Positions 22,863 to 34,513 of a DNA stretch of 64,000 nt are shown here, in pieces (position 1 is the first letter of the stretch; the number at the start of each line of letters is the position of its first letter). Source of the stretch: Bidens hawaiensis (lineage: Eukaryota > Streptophyta > Magnoliopsida > Asterales > Asteraceae). The translations under genes and the position numbers were made by a program. Location: positions 682,001 through 746,000 of the forward strand of contig JAIQDT010000234.1 of assembly GCA_021521415.1 (NCBI GenBank). Reading direction: 5' to 3'. Under the pieces are notes generated by a model. The model ran no database searches. It had not been told where the DNA came from and saw only the letters and a program-made list of their open reading frames with translations.

Positions 22863-23960
22863 GTGAAATCCTACCAGCTTATTCTCAAACCCGACATTTT
22901 GAAAGAAATAGCCAACGTACAGAATGAAGCGTTACAGGTGGAATGGATTATGTCAGAACGTGTTTGGGGTCAGAAGAAATTGTTGGAAGACGTCGGTGAC
23001 GGGGTGAAATATAAGGATGGTCGTTTATGGGTACCGCGGTATGGGGGATTCAGAGATAAAATTTTGGATGAGGCACACAAGTCGCGCTATTCTATTCACC
23101 CGGGCGCGACCAAGATGTACCAAGACTTGAAGAAAAATTATTGGTGGCCTGCGATGAAATTTGAGGTGGCTAAATACGTGAGTAAGTGTTTGACGTGTCT
23201 ACAAGTTAAGGCCGAGCATCAGAAGCCATTTGGGAAACTTCAGCCGTTGGAAATGCCTAAGTGGAAATGGGAGCATCTTACTATGGATTTCGTGACTAAA
23301 CTGCCTCGTACTCCTGGGGTAATTATGACACCATTTGGGTAATCGTGGATAGATTGACCAAGAGCGCCCATTTCATGCCAATTCGAGAGACTTTTAATTC
23401 TGAGCAGCTGGCCGATGTGTTTACTCGTGAGATCATCTCTAGGCACGGGGTGCCGGTATCTATTGTTTCGGAGAGGGATACGCGTTTCACGTCCAGGTTT
23501 TGGAAAAGGTTTCATGAGGAGATGGGCACCAAACTCCTCATCAGTACTGCTTTTCACCCACAGACGGATGGTCAGTCTGAGAGGACCATTCAGACTTTTG
23601 AGGATATGTTGCGGGCTTGCGTTATCGACTTTGGTGGTAGATGGGACCATCACTTACCGTTGGTAGAGTTCTCATATAATAACAGTTATCACGCCATGAT
23701 TGGGATGCCACCGTTTGAAATGTTGTATGGTAGGAGGTGTAGGACTCCAGTCTGTTGGGGTTCCATTGGTCAAAAGCAGTTGGGTAGTTTAGAGGTGGTC
23801 GAGGCTACGACTGAGTAGCTGGACAAGATTAAAGCATTTATGAAGGCCGCGCAGGATCGTCAGAAGTCTTATGCAGATAAAAAGGCGAAGGCCTATTGTG
23901 TTTGAGGCTGGGGATCGGGTTATGTTAAAGTTTCTCCCTGGAAGGACATTATTCATTTTC
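22863..23960 (+). pseudogene. Gy2 integrase
   Basis: Zinc-binding region HPGATKMYQDLKKNYWWPAM and CLTCLQ, catalytic core D in LTMDFVTKLP, D in VSERDTRF and E in DGQSERTIQTFED. A one-base deletion near 23320-23342 shifts the frame; the core continues from 23345. A TAG at 23816-23818 and further small indels break the segment that leads to the C-terminal domain. Confidence 0.9.
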
Positions 23961-24007
23961 GTAAGAGGGGGAAGCTCAGTCCGAGGTTTATCGGCCCGTT
24001 CCATATA

Positions 24008-24373
24008 TTGGTCCGAGTCGGTGAGGTAGCATATAGGCTGGATTTGCCCGTGGAGATCGCGGGGATTCATCCTAGTTTCCACGTGTCCCACTTGAGGAAG
24101 TGTTTAGCGGATGAGGAGGCCCATGTGCCTCTTGAGGATATTGAGCTTGACAGTAAGCTGAACTATGTGGAGAAGCCTATTGCTATACTTGACCGTCAGG
24201 AACGGCGGTTGCGGAACAAGGTGGTTAAGCAAGTGAAGGTGCAGTGGAGGCACCGTAGGGGTTCCGAAGCTACTTGGGAATCCGAAGATGAGATAATGCG
24301 GCTGTATCCGCAGTTGTTTCTGTCGCCTGGGGATTCGGTGAGCAATCCCATTGTAAGAGGGGTGGACTTGTAA
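24008..24373 (+). pseudogene. Gy2 integrase C-terminus with chromodomain-like tail
   Basis: [20 protein letters not shown] and HVSHLRKCL, then a tail with [16 protein letters not shown] and LYPQLF that resembles the degenerate chromodomain of plant Tekay/Del chromoviruses. In that family it targets integration to heterochromatin. The frame overlaps the first bases of the 3' LTR (stop 24371-24373). Confidence 0.8.
24355..24368 (+). other. Gy2 polypurine tract
   Basis: AAGAGGGGTGGACT abuts the 3' LTR. Gy3 has the related tract, reversed, at 51563-51578. Confidence 0.85.
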
Positions 24374-26413
24374 CGCCCGTCAAACTTCCGGTTCAATGAT
24401 TTAGCACGTGTAAAATATGTATAACTCTCGGGACTTATCCTACGTTTCTCGAGAACCTTTATGTAACCCCTGCTAGGTTAAAACACTTAACCTTCCTTAC
24501 AAGTCGCCAAATCTTGCAAATTCGAGGGACTTGATGAAACATATTTGTGATATATCATTAAACAAAAAAAAGACGGAACCCTAGCTGCTGTATTGCGATC
24601 GGCAGGTTCCAGCCACCCCCTCCCTTCCTTGCTTCGACTTTTTGATCTATTCCAAGCTCCTAGAAGTAGTTCAAGGTATGTACTACAAACCCCAACACTC
24701 GTTTTGTTCACCCCTAATCGTTTTGATGCTCAATTTTACCGAAACTTTTCGTTGGACAGATTTTCGGCCAAGGTGTAATTGACCCACTTTCCGTGGATAA
24801 AAATTAGAGTTTCTGGTGTAGAAAGATCCCTAGGTATGGCATTTACATCATATTAAAATTTCGTGGTCATTGGAGGTGTTTAGGTCGGTCAATCGATTTT
24901 AGTTCGAAAACTAAGGTTTACCGGGTGTAGATTTGCAAATTGTTGAGTTTGATGCGTTAATTGATCGGGTGACCGACCGAATCAGGTTGTATAGCCCTAG
25001 GGGGTTTAAAGGCTGTGGAAAAATTATTTTTTTGATGCTCGGGGCTGTTGTGGTTAGTGCTTCGTTAATCGAGTCAGCAGTGCGCGAATTTTCGTTTAAA
25101 TGTTAAAGTAAGAGTTGTAAAAAGGAAATTGTCAACCCTATCAACTCGGGTGACATAATCTTGATGAATGAAAAGATTCAAAATGGAATTTGGTCCATTT
25201 GGGGCTGATTCATTTAATTAATGGTTTTAAGGTTTATTACACGCGCATTCGACCCGATTTGATTGTCCTTGTGCCTTGGGCCAAGTGTTGGGCCTTGGGC
25301 TAAGTTGCTGAGCCTTGGGCCAAGGTGTTGGGCCTTGGGCCAGGTATTAGGCCTTGGGCCAAGGTTTGGGCCTTGGGCCAAGGTTTGGGCCTCGGGCCAA
25401 GTGTTGGGCCTTGGGCCAAGTTGTTGGGCCTTGGGCCAAAGTGTTGGGCTTGAACGGCCTATTAGGCAAGAGTGTTCTTACGGTCTAGTCTAGTAACGTG
25501 TAGTGTATAATTTATAGGCCCTTGCTTGTGATCGTGCACTTAGGAATTTCATAGCCCGTTGTAGGTGTTCGTTTGATTTCAAGTGAGTTCATGATGCCCC
25601 TTTTTAACTCTTTTAACTTTTGGGATAGCATGCACACCTAAATGTTTTCCTACTGGATTAAATGTTTTAAACAATTTATATAGGCTTTCTAGCATATGGT
25701 AGGCCTTGGAATGTTAAATATATATATGTATATACATTATTGCTTGGCCTATTTCTGGCGATGTTGTAGTCGTTTCGACTACTGATGTTGTGTATACCTA
25801 CTTTGTGTTTGCATGCACTGATGTTACGTGTCTGGGTTGTACGTTTGCTCGACCCTGATGTTATACGTGGATGTTATATATATATACTATGATATATATA
25901 GGGATGTAATTGAAAGGATGTTTACATATACATTTTGTATATGTATGTATGAGGATGTTTAGTTCTCGGTAATGAGGATTTGATGGGTGTACCCTTTTAG
26001 TTTTTAAAACTTTTGGTTTGACTATCTTAACTATTAATACTGATGTTATTTACTTAAAACTTGAACTCACTCAGCTCAAGCTGACTTTGTGTGCATGTTA
26101 GTGTGAGTTTCAGGTTAGGAAGAGGATGCCTTATCGCTCGGACGTGCACGAAGCTACTTGGACGGTGAAGGGCATACGGGAACTGAAGTTTTACTATTAA
26201 ACATTTATTATTAATTGTTTTTATTTTAAGATAATTATGTTGATTATGGGCAAAATTCCCGGGTTTTGGGAACTTATTTTATTATTTATGTTTTCCGCTG
26301 AACTATACTCTGAGATGTTGGTTTTAATGAAAAGAATTGTTTTAAAGCTTAATTTTTTACAAGCGTTCTGAATGATTACCAACTGTGGGGTTTCTGGGAT
26401 TCGGGGCCTTACA
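24369..26413 (+). repeat. Gy2 3' LTR
   Basis: About 2.05 kb, TGTAACGCCCG to GGGGCCTTACA, followed by the ATACA duplication. It carries the GGCC minisatellite at about 25265-25445, with more copies than the 5' LTR. Confidence 0.95.
25265..25445. repeat. GGGCCTTGGGCCAAG minisatellite, Gy2 3' LTR
   Basis: About nine copies of a 17-22 bp unit. The array is longer than in the partner LTR, showing copy-number change after insertion. Confidence 0.9.
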
Positions 26414-27250
26414 ATACATCATTTAATGAAACAGTGAAAGGAATGTCAAGGGTTTCGTGACGACGGCGGCGGTACGAGGAAACAAAATAGAATATTCTTT
26501 TCGGAATGTTTCTCGTATTGCGTGCGTCATTGTCCATCCCCTAAATGGAAACCTAGGACCCTATTTATAGACCCTGACATTCCTTCTAGAATCCCTAATC
26601 ATTACATAATGACAGATAAAATAAATACAAGTGTAAGAGTCTTCGAGCAAGGTTTGTCTCTTGCCCGAGCAGACTCAGTATGCTAGGTATGCTCGATGAA
26701 TTTCCTCGAGCATACTTTACTTAGAATATCTTCAGTGAAGATATTCTCCTCCAGCAAGCTTCATTCCTCTTGACTAATCCTTGCTTTGCTCGAACTAGTC
26801 CATCGAGCAAGCTCATTCTTCTTGATGTCTTCAGTCTTGTCCTTAGACTTATTGAACAATCTTTAGCATGATCGGATGTAAATATTGCTTGGGAAACTGA
26901 ACTGTGCTCGAAGTCTTTGCTTTGAACACATGACATCTTCTTATTGCAACCACGCTTGTCCGCATGTACTCGACCATCCTGTGCTCGTAACACTTGGTTA
27001 AAACTTGTATGATCAAGCTGTTTGCATGATTGGCAATCCATGCTCGATAGAAGAATACTCTTGCTCGTTGAAGTGTAGCTTGCTCGAAGTTTTAACACTT
27101 AGAAGAATTAACCATTAAAGGTTCTGAAGACCTTGCTCGAAGTAGTAAAACCATGCTCGATCGTTTAGGCTTGCTCGACGTCCATACTTTGCCGTTTTCT
27201 CAGGAGGTTGAGAAGATTCCAATCTTCCTTATAGAAAATCCGACCCAACA
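26414..27250 (-). repeat. Co2 3' LTR, remaining segment
   Basis: Continues the LTR interrupted at 15505; the first five bases are the duplicated ATACA. It ends CGACCCAACA, so the LTR starts TGTTGGGTCG on the minus strand. TATAAATA (minus) lies at 26562-26569. TGCTCGA words cluster between about 26640 and 27180, upstream of that box. Confidence 0.93.
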
Positions 27251-27266
27251 ATCTCCCCTAGATTGG
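27251..27266 (-). other. Co2 polypurine tract
   Basis: On the minus strand CCAATCTAGGGGAGAT directly precedes the LTR start. It primes plus-strand DNA in copia elements. Confidence 0.85.
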
Positions 27267-27477
27267 AACAAGCTCAGATGCACCAAAACACACATGCATA
27301 GAGTTACACATGTATCAAATATCAAGTAAAAATCATTTAAGATCAAGTCATTTCATTACATATAGGAATTCTACCGCTTGGACATTACACATCAAATTGG
27401 TTTACATCAAAATACAAATCAAATAAAATTACCAAGATAAACAGAAATAAAATTAATCGTCATTAAGCACCATTCTG
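27267..27477 (-). other. Co2 3' untranslated region
   Basis: About 210 bp between the last stop of ORFX and the polypurine tract; A-rich, no gene. Confidence 0.6.
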
Positions 27478-30400
27478 CTATCTTCTCCTCCTGCTCCTTG
27501 TGTCAGCTTTTTCTTTTTTCAGTTTGACAAGGGCGGCCTTTTGTTTAATCATATCAAGTTCCATAGCGTCAGAGGAGTCAATGGGAAACTTAGCATCTAC
27601 TATGTCTTGGAGATCTTGAGGATGCATGAATTTAAGATCCCCATCATACCGGATCACAGCAATGGTTATACCCGATTCATTCCTTAAAGAGATTAAGCCA
27701 TTATGCTGGTTGTAAGTGATGAAGGTGATTCTTCCATTATGCTGCACAACTGAATTTGGTTCTCTCATCTCCTGCCTCATAGCCAATTACTCCTTTAGAG
27801 TCTTTCTTTTACCATGTGAGCTACTTGCTTGAGTTTTCCTTTTTCTGGTGTCAAATATAGAGAGTTCAAGAGTGTGAACTTCATTGATCCTTTGGCGCCT
27901 TCTCTCCTTCTCTGCTTGACTGTGTATTATTCTTTTCTGTTGATTTAGGAATGGAAACCCTCTTTATGATTGTTCCTTAATGAATTTTGAGAGGTCATTC
28001 CTTTGTTGTCTAGGTGGTTGGCTTTTGACTTGATTGTCATATAGTTCCAATTCAGCCATCTTTGTCAGTTGTTCTATAGTGAAGTTTCTCAAGTCATCCC
28101 TAAAAATAACAAGAGTTTCTTCTTGATCTTCAGTGATCACCCTTAAGGTCTTCGATCTTTTATCATAGAAGAGATGTGTGGGCAGATTTAAGTTCCTTGG
28201 TTGCTCAGGCCTCACAATCTTGGACCTTAAGGGTGTTCAGGTTGTGCTTCCTTGCTGAGTCTTCTTTGACTTGACAAGCTCTTCTTCTACATACCATATC
28301 TTCAAAGTTTCATCAGTTTGAGTCATTAGTCTTCCCATACTCACACCTTTCTTGTGTAGGGCACTCAGCATCTCAGCTCTAACTAGTTCCTCCATCTTTC
28401 TCTTCTCTTCTTCCAATCTTCTCTGTGTTTTCATATATAAACTTTGCTCTCGATTGTATATGTCTAAGAGTTGTTCATGAAGCATGTTGTTGAACTGATC
28501 TTCAGTCATACCTTTACCCATCACAATTTCCTTTAAAGTTTGAACTCTCAGATGATCTTGGAACCATTCTTTAGCCTCAGCTTTCTTCTTTTCAGTCTCC
28601 ACCTTCTCTTACTCCACCTGCTCCTTTAATTTCTTTTCCCTCTCAAGATCATCAGAACTCCTTTTACTTTTATGAGAATCTTTGACACTTTGCACTTTTC
28701 TCTTCAATTCTTCCAGCGAAAGCTTAATCAATGTGTTGTATTTAAATCCATGGACTTGCAAGAATTGAATGTCTTTATGTTTAGCCTTCACAGACTCATA
28801 CTCAACATCATCACTTGCTCTTTTCCTCTTATTTGCCTTTTCTACAAAACTAGCAATATCGTCTACAAGAGCTCTCTTGTAGATCTTGTCAATAACATGA
28901 AAAGACTGCAGGTTTAGAAAAGCAGGCTTGTGACCAACCTTTATTTAAAATTCTCTTTTTGATTTCCTCATCTTCCACCCTTCAACTTCTTTGGCTATTT
29001 CTTCATTTGATAGTCTTTGTAGATATTTCAAGTCATATTCAAGACTTATCAAATAAGCTCTATCTTCATTTTCCTTCTTAATGTCTTTTGATCCTTCCTC
29101 ATCCTCATTTTCTTCAAATTGTTCATCCAAATTGTGAAGTGCCCCAATTATTGGTTCTTCTGTTTCAGGTTCAGGGGACTGGAATACAAACTTGGATTTC
29201 TTCGGTCTTCTCTTATAGACTGATTTTTGTCTCTTAGCTTTAGGGGGTTCAACTTCAGATGTTGCTTTCCTTTTTGCTCCCTCCTCAGCTTCAGTCTCTA
29301 GTTCTGTTGGCTCAGTGACAATTTGTTCTTCATTTTCAGTCTTCTTCACTTCATCGCCAACAGTTTCTGTAGGTTCTTCATAAAAAATTTCCTCAACTAG
29401 TGGTTCAGAAGGTTCAACAACCTCTTCGACTCTTGGCTCAGGTTGTGTGTTACTGCTCAGATTTATGAAATCTTTTTGAGCCTTTTTTGCAGCAGACACA
29501 ATTTCAGGATGGTGCCCTTCTGGCTTGTTTAGAATGTCTGTCAAAATCCTCATAATTACTAGCTTCACCGTGGTGCTTGCAGACACTTCAATAGTTTCAT
29601 CCTGTTCTTGATGTACTGGACCCAAGCTGAGCCCTTGTTCTTTATGTGTTTCTTGTTCAGGTTCTTCAGTTTCATGCTCAGATATGACTGGCTCAGATAA
29701 TGTAGGCTCGGGTTCAGCTTGTGTAGGCTTAGTTACCACTGGCTCAATTTGTGCAGGCTCTTGTGTATCATCATTTTGTTTTGCATTTAGAGCCTCTAGT
29801 GTAGCCTTTAGGGCATCATCTGCCTCCTTCCTCATTCTTTCATTCTCCTCTTCTTTCTCCTTCATTTTGATTAGTGCTTCAAGCACTTCTTGAGGAATTT
29901 CCTCCTCATTTTCTTGATCCATAGACTCTAATTCTTCATTCATCAGTCTTATAGCTGTTTTGACTGATTCAACTTTAGCCACATCAGGATCAATTACATT
30001 GTATTTGAGAAGTATGTCATCACAAGATTGAACTTTGTGTAGGGACTTTGGATGTAAATCATCATCTGTATAAGCAATCCCTTTACCTTTTTGCTTCCTT
30101 TTCAACTTGTCTTCTTCTGTTTCATCTTCACTATCAGACTCCCCCTCATCATCAAAATCTCCATTCTCATATTCTTGATTTATCATGTTTAGTGCATTTG
30201 ATGTTCCAACTTTTGCAACCTTTTCATCAGAGCTAGCATATAAATCTTCAATTATTTTTAAGCCCTCTGCATCTTCACGTTTCTCCCCCTGTTTTGGTGC
30301 ATCTGAGGTCTTCTCAACCTCAGAGTTCCCCTCTAGGGTTCGAATTTTCAATAAAGCCTCCTGGAACGCCTTTTCAAGTGCTTTATTTCGCAAGGTCAGC

Positions 30401-31641
30401 ACATAATTCTTTTCTCTTAGCAAAATGTATTCAAATTCCAGTTCTGCATTTTGAACAACAACATCATATAGATTTGGACTGGATGGTGGAGTTTCTTGGG
30501 TAGGCTTAAAGTCAGAATCTGAGTAGGGTTCTTGTTCAGAAGTTTATGGAGATGGAGGCTTATAGGTTTCAGGTTCATTTGAGGTGGGTTGGGTAGGTTT
30601 AGCAATAGTAGTAGCAGGTGGTTGAGCTTGTAATGGGGAGGATGGTGGTGTTGGAATGTGTGTGTCTTGAATAGGTTAGGAAACAGGTGGTGAGATATTA
30701 ATTGGATCATGTAGTGGGGATGTTGGTGGTGAAGGGACATGTGTATCATGGATTGGTTCATTGTCAGATAAAGCTGGTTCAGTGGTAGCAGGTGAGGAAA
30801 AGATGTTGTCATTATCAGCATCAACTTCAACAGAATCAGTGTCATCATTGTACACCTCAGGAGGTGGTGAATCTGGTGGAGTGATCTTATGTATGGTATC
30901 AGCAACATTTGATATTACATTTGCTACAAACACATCATCATCTACAGGTTCAGTAGCTTTGTTGCTCGGACCCTCAACCGGCTCATTAGTTTCTTCAATG
31001 ACCTCCAACTCTGCATCATCTCCTTCGTGAGTAGGTTGTTCAATCATAGGTATATTACCAAAAATAACTTCTTGAGCATGATCAACATTGGCCACATCCA
31101 TAGCATTATCTCCATTTGGACCATTGTCCCCTTCATCATTCTGATCATCATCATTATCTCCACCATCATCATCTTCATCATCATCATCATCATCATCATA
31201 TTCATCGTCACTGTTTCCCGAGGTTCTAGGCACATCAATGGCACCTAAAGCTGGCACAAAAAGCCATGGGAGAACATCCCAATCAGTATTCTCCTCAAAC
31301 TTACTCTTTGCATCTTTCATTTGTTTGCAGATATTAGGATCTTGTAATCTCAAAACCTCTCCTGTTCTTTGAAGGTCTGGCAGTGACCTATTTATCAATA
31401 TTTTTAGGAATCGAGGATACATTAGGAACCTCTGATTTACTTCCTTCTCAGCATTTGACAACAACCCTTGGAAAATGAATCTTGATATATTGAAAGGCTG
31501 TTGGTATAAAATGGCCACAGTGAGAGTGCCCAATTCCCTGCTCAGTAGAGTCCAAGTCCCTCTCCTTGGAGATAAGGACTGGATGACATGATGGATTAGG
31601 AAACGGTATATTAGTGGAAAGCTGCCCTTTTGAAATTGGCC
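27478..31641 (-). pseudogene. Co2 ORFX, main part (extra ORF after pol; env position)
   Basis: One continuous frame of 1,388 codons, interrupted only by stop codons at 30676-30678, 30544-30546, 28945-28947, 28609-28611, 28237-28239, 27964-27966 and 27787-27789; no frameshift is needed. In order: the end of a conserved N-terminal domain (LYQQPFNISRFIFQGLL, FLMYPRFLKILI), a long Asp/Glu tract (about 31110-31220), a Pro/Thr/Ser-rich linker, Glu-rich and coiled-coil-like stretches, a Lys/Arg cluster resembling a nuclear localisation signal (KRQKSVYKRRPKKSK, about 29187-29245), more charged helices (about 28240-28800) and an Arg-rich end (TRSRRRR). No signal peptide or membrane segment is visible, so an envelope role is not supported. 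From memory, such proteins accompany copia elements in Asteraceae. Function unknown. Confidence 0.8.
31110..31220 (-). repeat. (ATC/GAT)n tract coding the acidic run of ORFX
   Basis: A trinucleotide-like tract encoding mostly Asp in the ORFX frame. It is a low-complexity coding repeat; overlapping ORFs in other frames (poly-Met, poly-Ile) are artefacts. Confidence 0.85.
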
Positions 31642-31808
31642 CTCCTTGTAACATCCCGAAATTTCTAAGTAATATTTAATATATTATTTTGTCAGGTGAA
31701 ATAAACGAGTTAGTGGAACAGCATAATATGAAGACTTAGTAGGATAATTAGATTGGTTTGGATATGGACCAAAAGAAAAAATGGGCCTTCGGTCCATGGG
31801 CTTGAGGG

Positions 31809-31818
31809 AGTATAAATA
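31809..31818 (+). promoter_or_regulatory. Solo LTR TATA box
   Basis: GTATAAATAC about 165 bases into the LTR, followed by a pyrimidine-rich stretch. Motif match only. Confidence 0.5.
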
Positions 31819-32157
31819 CCCCCTTAAACCCCAATCCTTTCCATTCCATCCATTTATCTATATCTCTACACACACACCACATACACCGCCGGCGGCCGAG
31901 GAGAGGAACGGACAAGATCCGAGAGAGGGTGAGTGATTAGTTGTGATCAAACAAGTTAAACGAGATCCAAACAAGCTCAAAAAGGTATGATTCTTGATCT
32001 TTGAAGTTTAAAGATCCAAGCTTTATAGTGTATAAACGACCGAAAACGGTTGGGGAACGTAGTGGGTGATGTTGAACCATAACAAGGGTGTTAAAATCGC
32101 CAAAATGATTGATAGAAACCAAACAGCGGCTGGACTGGGCAACTTCGTCGCGAACTG

Positions 32158-32515
32158 GGCAACTTCGCCTTCAAAGCGATAACTTCGCCTTCAAAGCGAT
32201 AACTTCGCCTGAGGCCAAGTTCGCCTGATGACAACTTCGCCTAAAAGCTAAGTTTACCTGATGACAACTTCGCCTAAAAGCTAAGTTCGCCTGATGACAA
32301 CTTCGCCTAAAAGCTAAGTTCGCCTGATGACAACTTCGCCTAAAAGCTAAGTTCGCCTGATGACAACTTCGCTTAATGCTAAGTTCGCCTGATGACAACT
32401 TCGCCTAAAGCTAAGTTCGCCTGAAGACAACTTCGCCTAAAGCTAAGTTCGCCTGATGACAACTTCGCCTAAAGCTAAGTTCGCCTAAGGTTTAACTTCG
32501 CCTAAAGCCAAGTTC
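32158..32515. repeat. Tandem array of ACTTCGCCT / AAGTTCGCCT
   Basis: About nine copies of a 30-36 bp unit made of AACTTCGCCT, a short AAAGCT-type spacer, AAGTTCGCCT and GATGAC. The two 10-mers are also the word of the unrelated copia element Co4. Confidence 0.92.
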
Positions 32516-32694
32516 GATTAGAAAATAAATTATAAACGATAAGTAAAAGTAAGCTAATACTAGGCCACCAGATTAGATCAGGCGAGTATTGATACGTGTA
32601 ACTTATACAGTCAGCCGAGCTCAGTTAAAGAAGGGATTTACAACTATCGGAGGAAGAGGCAGAGTTCAGGTGAGTTTCTAGCCCCATTCCTTGT

Positions 32695-33740
32695 TATGTT
32701 TTTGGGGCTGTGTGCATACTCGATGTGAAGTGTGAATACACTTACCTTAAGTGGTAAGTGTATGCTATAGATGTTATACGAGGTATATGTTTTATAATGC
32801 TTGTCGGTACGTGAACGATCTTCGGATATTGCACGTATCGCCAAGGATAGTAAATTCCAAGTGGTTGATAGCGTGTATGAATGTTACGATGTGACTTGTT
32901 CATTACGTAAATACTGAACTGATATGAAGTGTGATATAGGCAGGTAGAGGTAGAGTGTGTTAGAAGTGGCAAGAGTCTAAGGGTGTTAGTGGCATAACGT
33001 GAGCGCGTGATAGGGAAAGCCTGTACGTGCCATCGTTATTACGTGGGTATGAATGCTATGATGTGACTTGCTTATTATGTAAATGATATGAAGCATGTTG
33101 TAGACAAGTAGAGGTAGAGCGTGTTAGAAGTGGCAAGAGTGTAGTAAGAGTGTTAGTGGCATGACGATAGTACGTGGTAGGGTAAGCCTATACGTGACTA
33201 CGTCATTAAAGTGGCAAAGTGGCAAAGTGGCATAACGTTATACGTTATTAAAGTGGCAAAGTGGCATAACGTTATACGTTATTAAAGTGGCAAAGTGGCA
33301 AGGTGGTAGGTGTAAATAAGAGGCTAAGTGGTAAGGTAAGCAGGTTAGATGTGAAAGTGTGAATACACTTACCTTAAGTGGTAAGTGTAGAGATGTTATA
33401 CAAGTAGCTATTATGTAATACTTGTCGGTACGTGAACGATCTTCGGATATTGCACGTATCGCCAAGGATAGTGATTGTCAAGTGGTTGTTAGTGTGTATG
33501 TATTCTACGATGTGACTCGCTTATTATGTAAATATTGTATTGATATAAAGTGTGCTGTAGACAAGTAGGGGTAGATTGTGATAGAAGTGGCAGAGTCTAG
33601 TAAGAGTGTTAGTGGCATGACGATAGTACGTGGTAGGGTAAGCCTATACGTGACTTCGTTATTAAAGTGGCATCAAGTGGCATAAAGTGGCATAAGTGGC
33701 TAAGCTGTAGGGGTAATTAAGAGGCTAAGCTATAGGGGTA
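32695..33740. repeat. Internal duplication and short repeats of the solo LTR
   Basis: The block TGTGAATACACTTACCTTAA and the following CGGTACGTGAACGATCTTCG occur near 32725-32840 and again near 33358-33450. Between them AAAGTGGCA(T)AA-type repeats recur. The duplicated unit is about 600 bp. Confidence 0.75.
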
Positions 33741-34142
33741 ATTAAGTGGTTAAGCAGTGGCATGTTAGACTGTGGACTATGTGTCTTCGGATACGTATAT
33801 ATTGTATGTAGTGGTTGTATGATAAGTTGCTTGATTAACTAGAACTCACTCAGCGTAGCTGACTTTTAGTATGCACGCAGGTGAGTAGAATGAGACAGCT
33901 AGCTTGAGCGGGCACATGGTGGGCGAATAGGAGACTAGCATCTGAAGACTCAAGATGTTTTAATGTAATTGACGTTTATTTTGAAAGACAAGAATGTTTA
34001 ATTAAGGCAAGTTTTGGATTGCTGTAACGTTTCATGAAAGTTTTTATATTCCGCGAAAGTTTTAATGAACTCTGATTTGTAAGAACTGTGTTTATGAGTA
34101 AATCCGACGCTAAAGTAGGGCTACCGGGTTCGGGGCCTTACA

Positions 34143-34508
34143 CTCCTTCACCGTTCCTTGGTAACCCATTGTCTCTTGAAAGACTCTTAACAATCTTGGG
34201 GTTGAATAAGAAGGTTGAGCATCAAAATTGTCGTTTAGGTCCAATGCAGCTCTTAATGAAGCTTCTGTGATCTCAATGTCATGATGTAGGACAGATCCCT
34301 CAATCCTTTTCCCCTTAAGATCATTCACATAAGTTGCCGGGCCCCAAAAGTCTGAAATATGGTTCCTGTAAATTGTAGGGCCTTCGGTAAGAGCTACTCT
34401 CAGGTTGGAGTTCCTTAGAAAAGTGATCTTTAGCTCCAACTATCTGTTATCATCATCTAGCTCCAACTGAGCGCACATATTGTGCCTCTTTTCGAATTTT
34501 AGGGACAT
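34143..34508 (-). pseudogene. Co2 ORFX, N-terminal part
   Basis: The first 122 codons of ORFX. The chosen ATG (34506-34508) lies five bases after a strong splice acceptor (TTATTTTGCAG) and opens MSLKFEKRHNMCAQLELDD, followed by a TAG stop (34440-34442) and then LELKITFLRNSNLRVAL, EGPTIYRNHISDFWG and ITEASLRAALDLND. This belongs to the same N-terminal domain as the segment from 31641 down. The solo LTR splits the domain; with one CTCCT copy removed the frame joins without a shift. I recognise the domain as recurring beside Asteraceae copia pol genes but know no biochemical role. Confidence 0.75.
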
Positions 34509-34513
34509 CAGTT

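Larger units (their letters stand above)
15506..26413 (+). mobile_element. Gy2: Ty3/gypsy chromovirus (Tekay/Del-like) inserted in the Co2 LTR
   Basis: Full-length structure: 5' LTR 15506-17484, primer site, gag, zinc knuckles, PR, RT, RNase H, integrase, chromodomain-like C-terminus, polypurine tract and 3' LTR 24369-26413. The target duplication ATACA is at 15501-15505 and 26414-26418. A solo LTR (20404-22171) interrupts RT. Several frameshifts and stops make it inactive. Confidence 0.95.
31647..34142 (+). mobile_element. Solo gypsy-type LTR inserted in ORFX
   Basis: TGTAACATCCCGAAATTTC to GGTTCGGGGCCTTACA, about 2.5 kb, flanked by CTCCT at 31642-31646 and 34143-34147. It carries a TATAAATA box at about 31811, a tandem array of CTTCGCC words (32158-32515), an internal duplication, and near its end the ACTCACTCAGC...GCTGACTTT block of the other gypsy LTRs. 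No internal region is present. Removing it with one duplication leaves the ORFX frame intact. Confidence 0.93.

Noticed and set aside
30417..30908. 163-codon ORF rich in Leu/His/Pro
   Set aside because: Shadow of the ORFX frame, which continues through this region with two stops.
27478..34508. ORFX as a retroviral-type envelope gene
   Set aside because: Position fits, but no signal peptide, transmembrane segment or cysteine-rich surface domain is visible; acidic, coiled-coil and nuclear-signal-like features argue otherwise.
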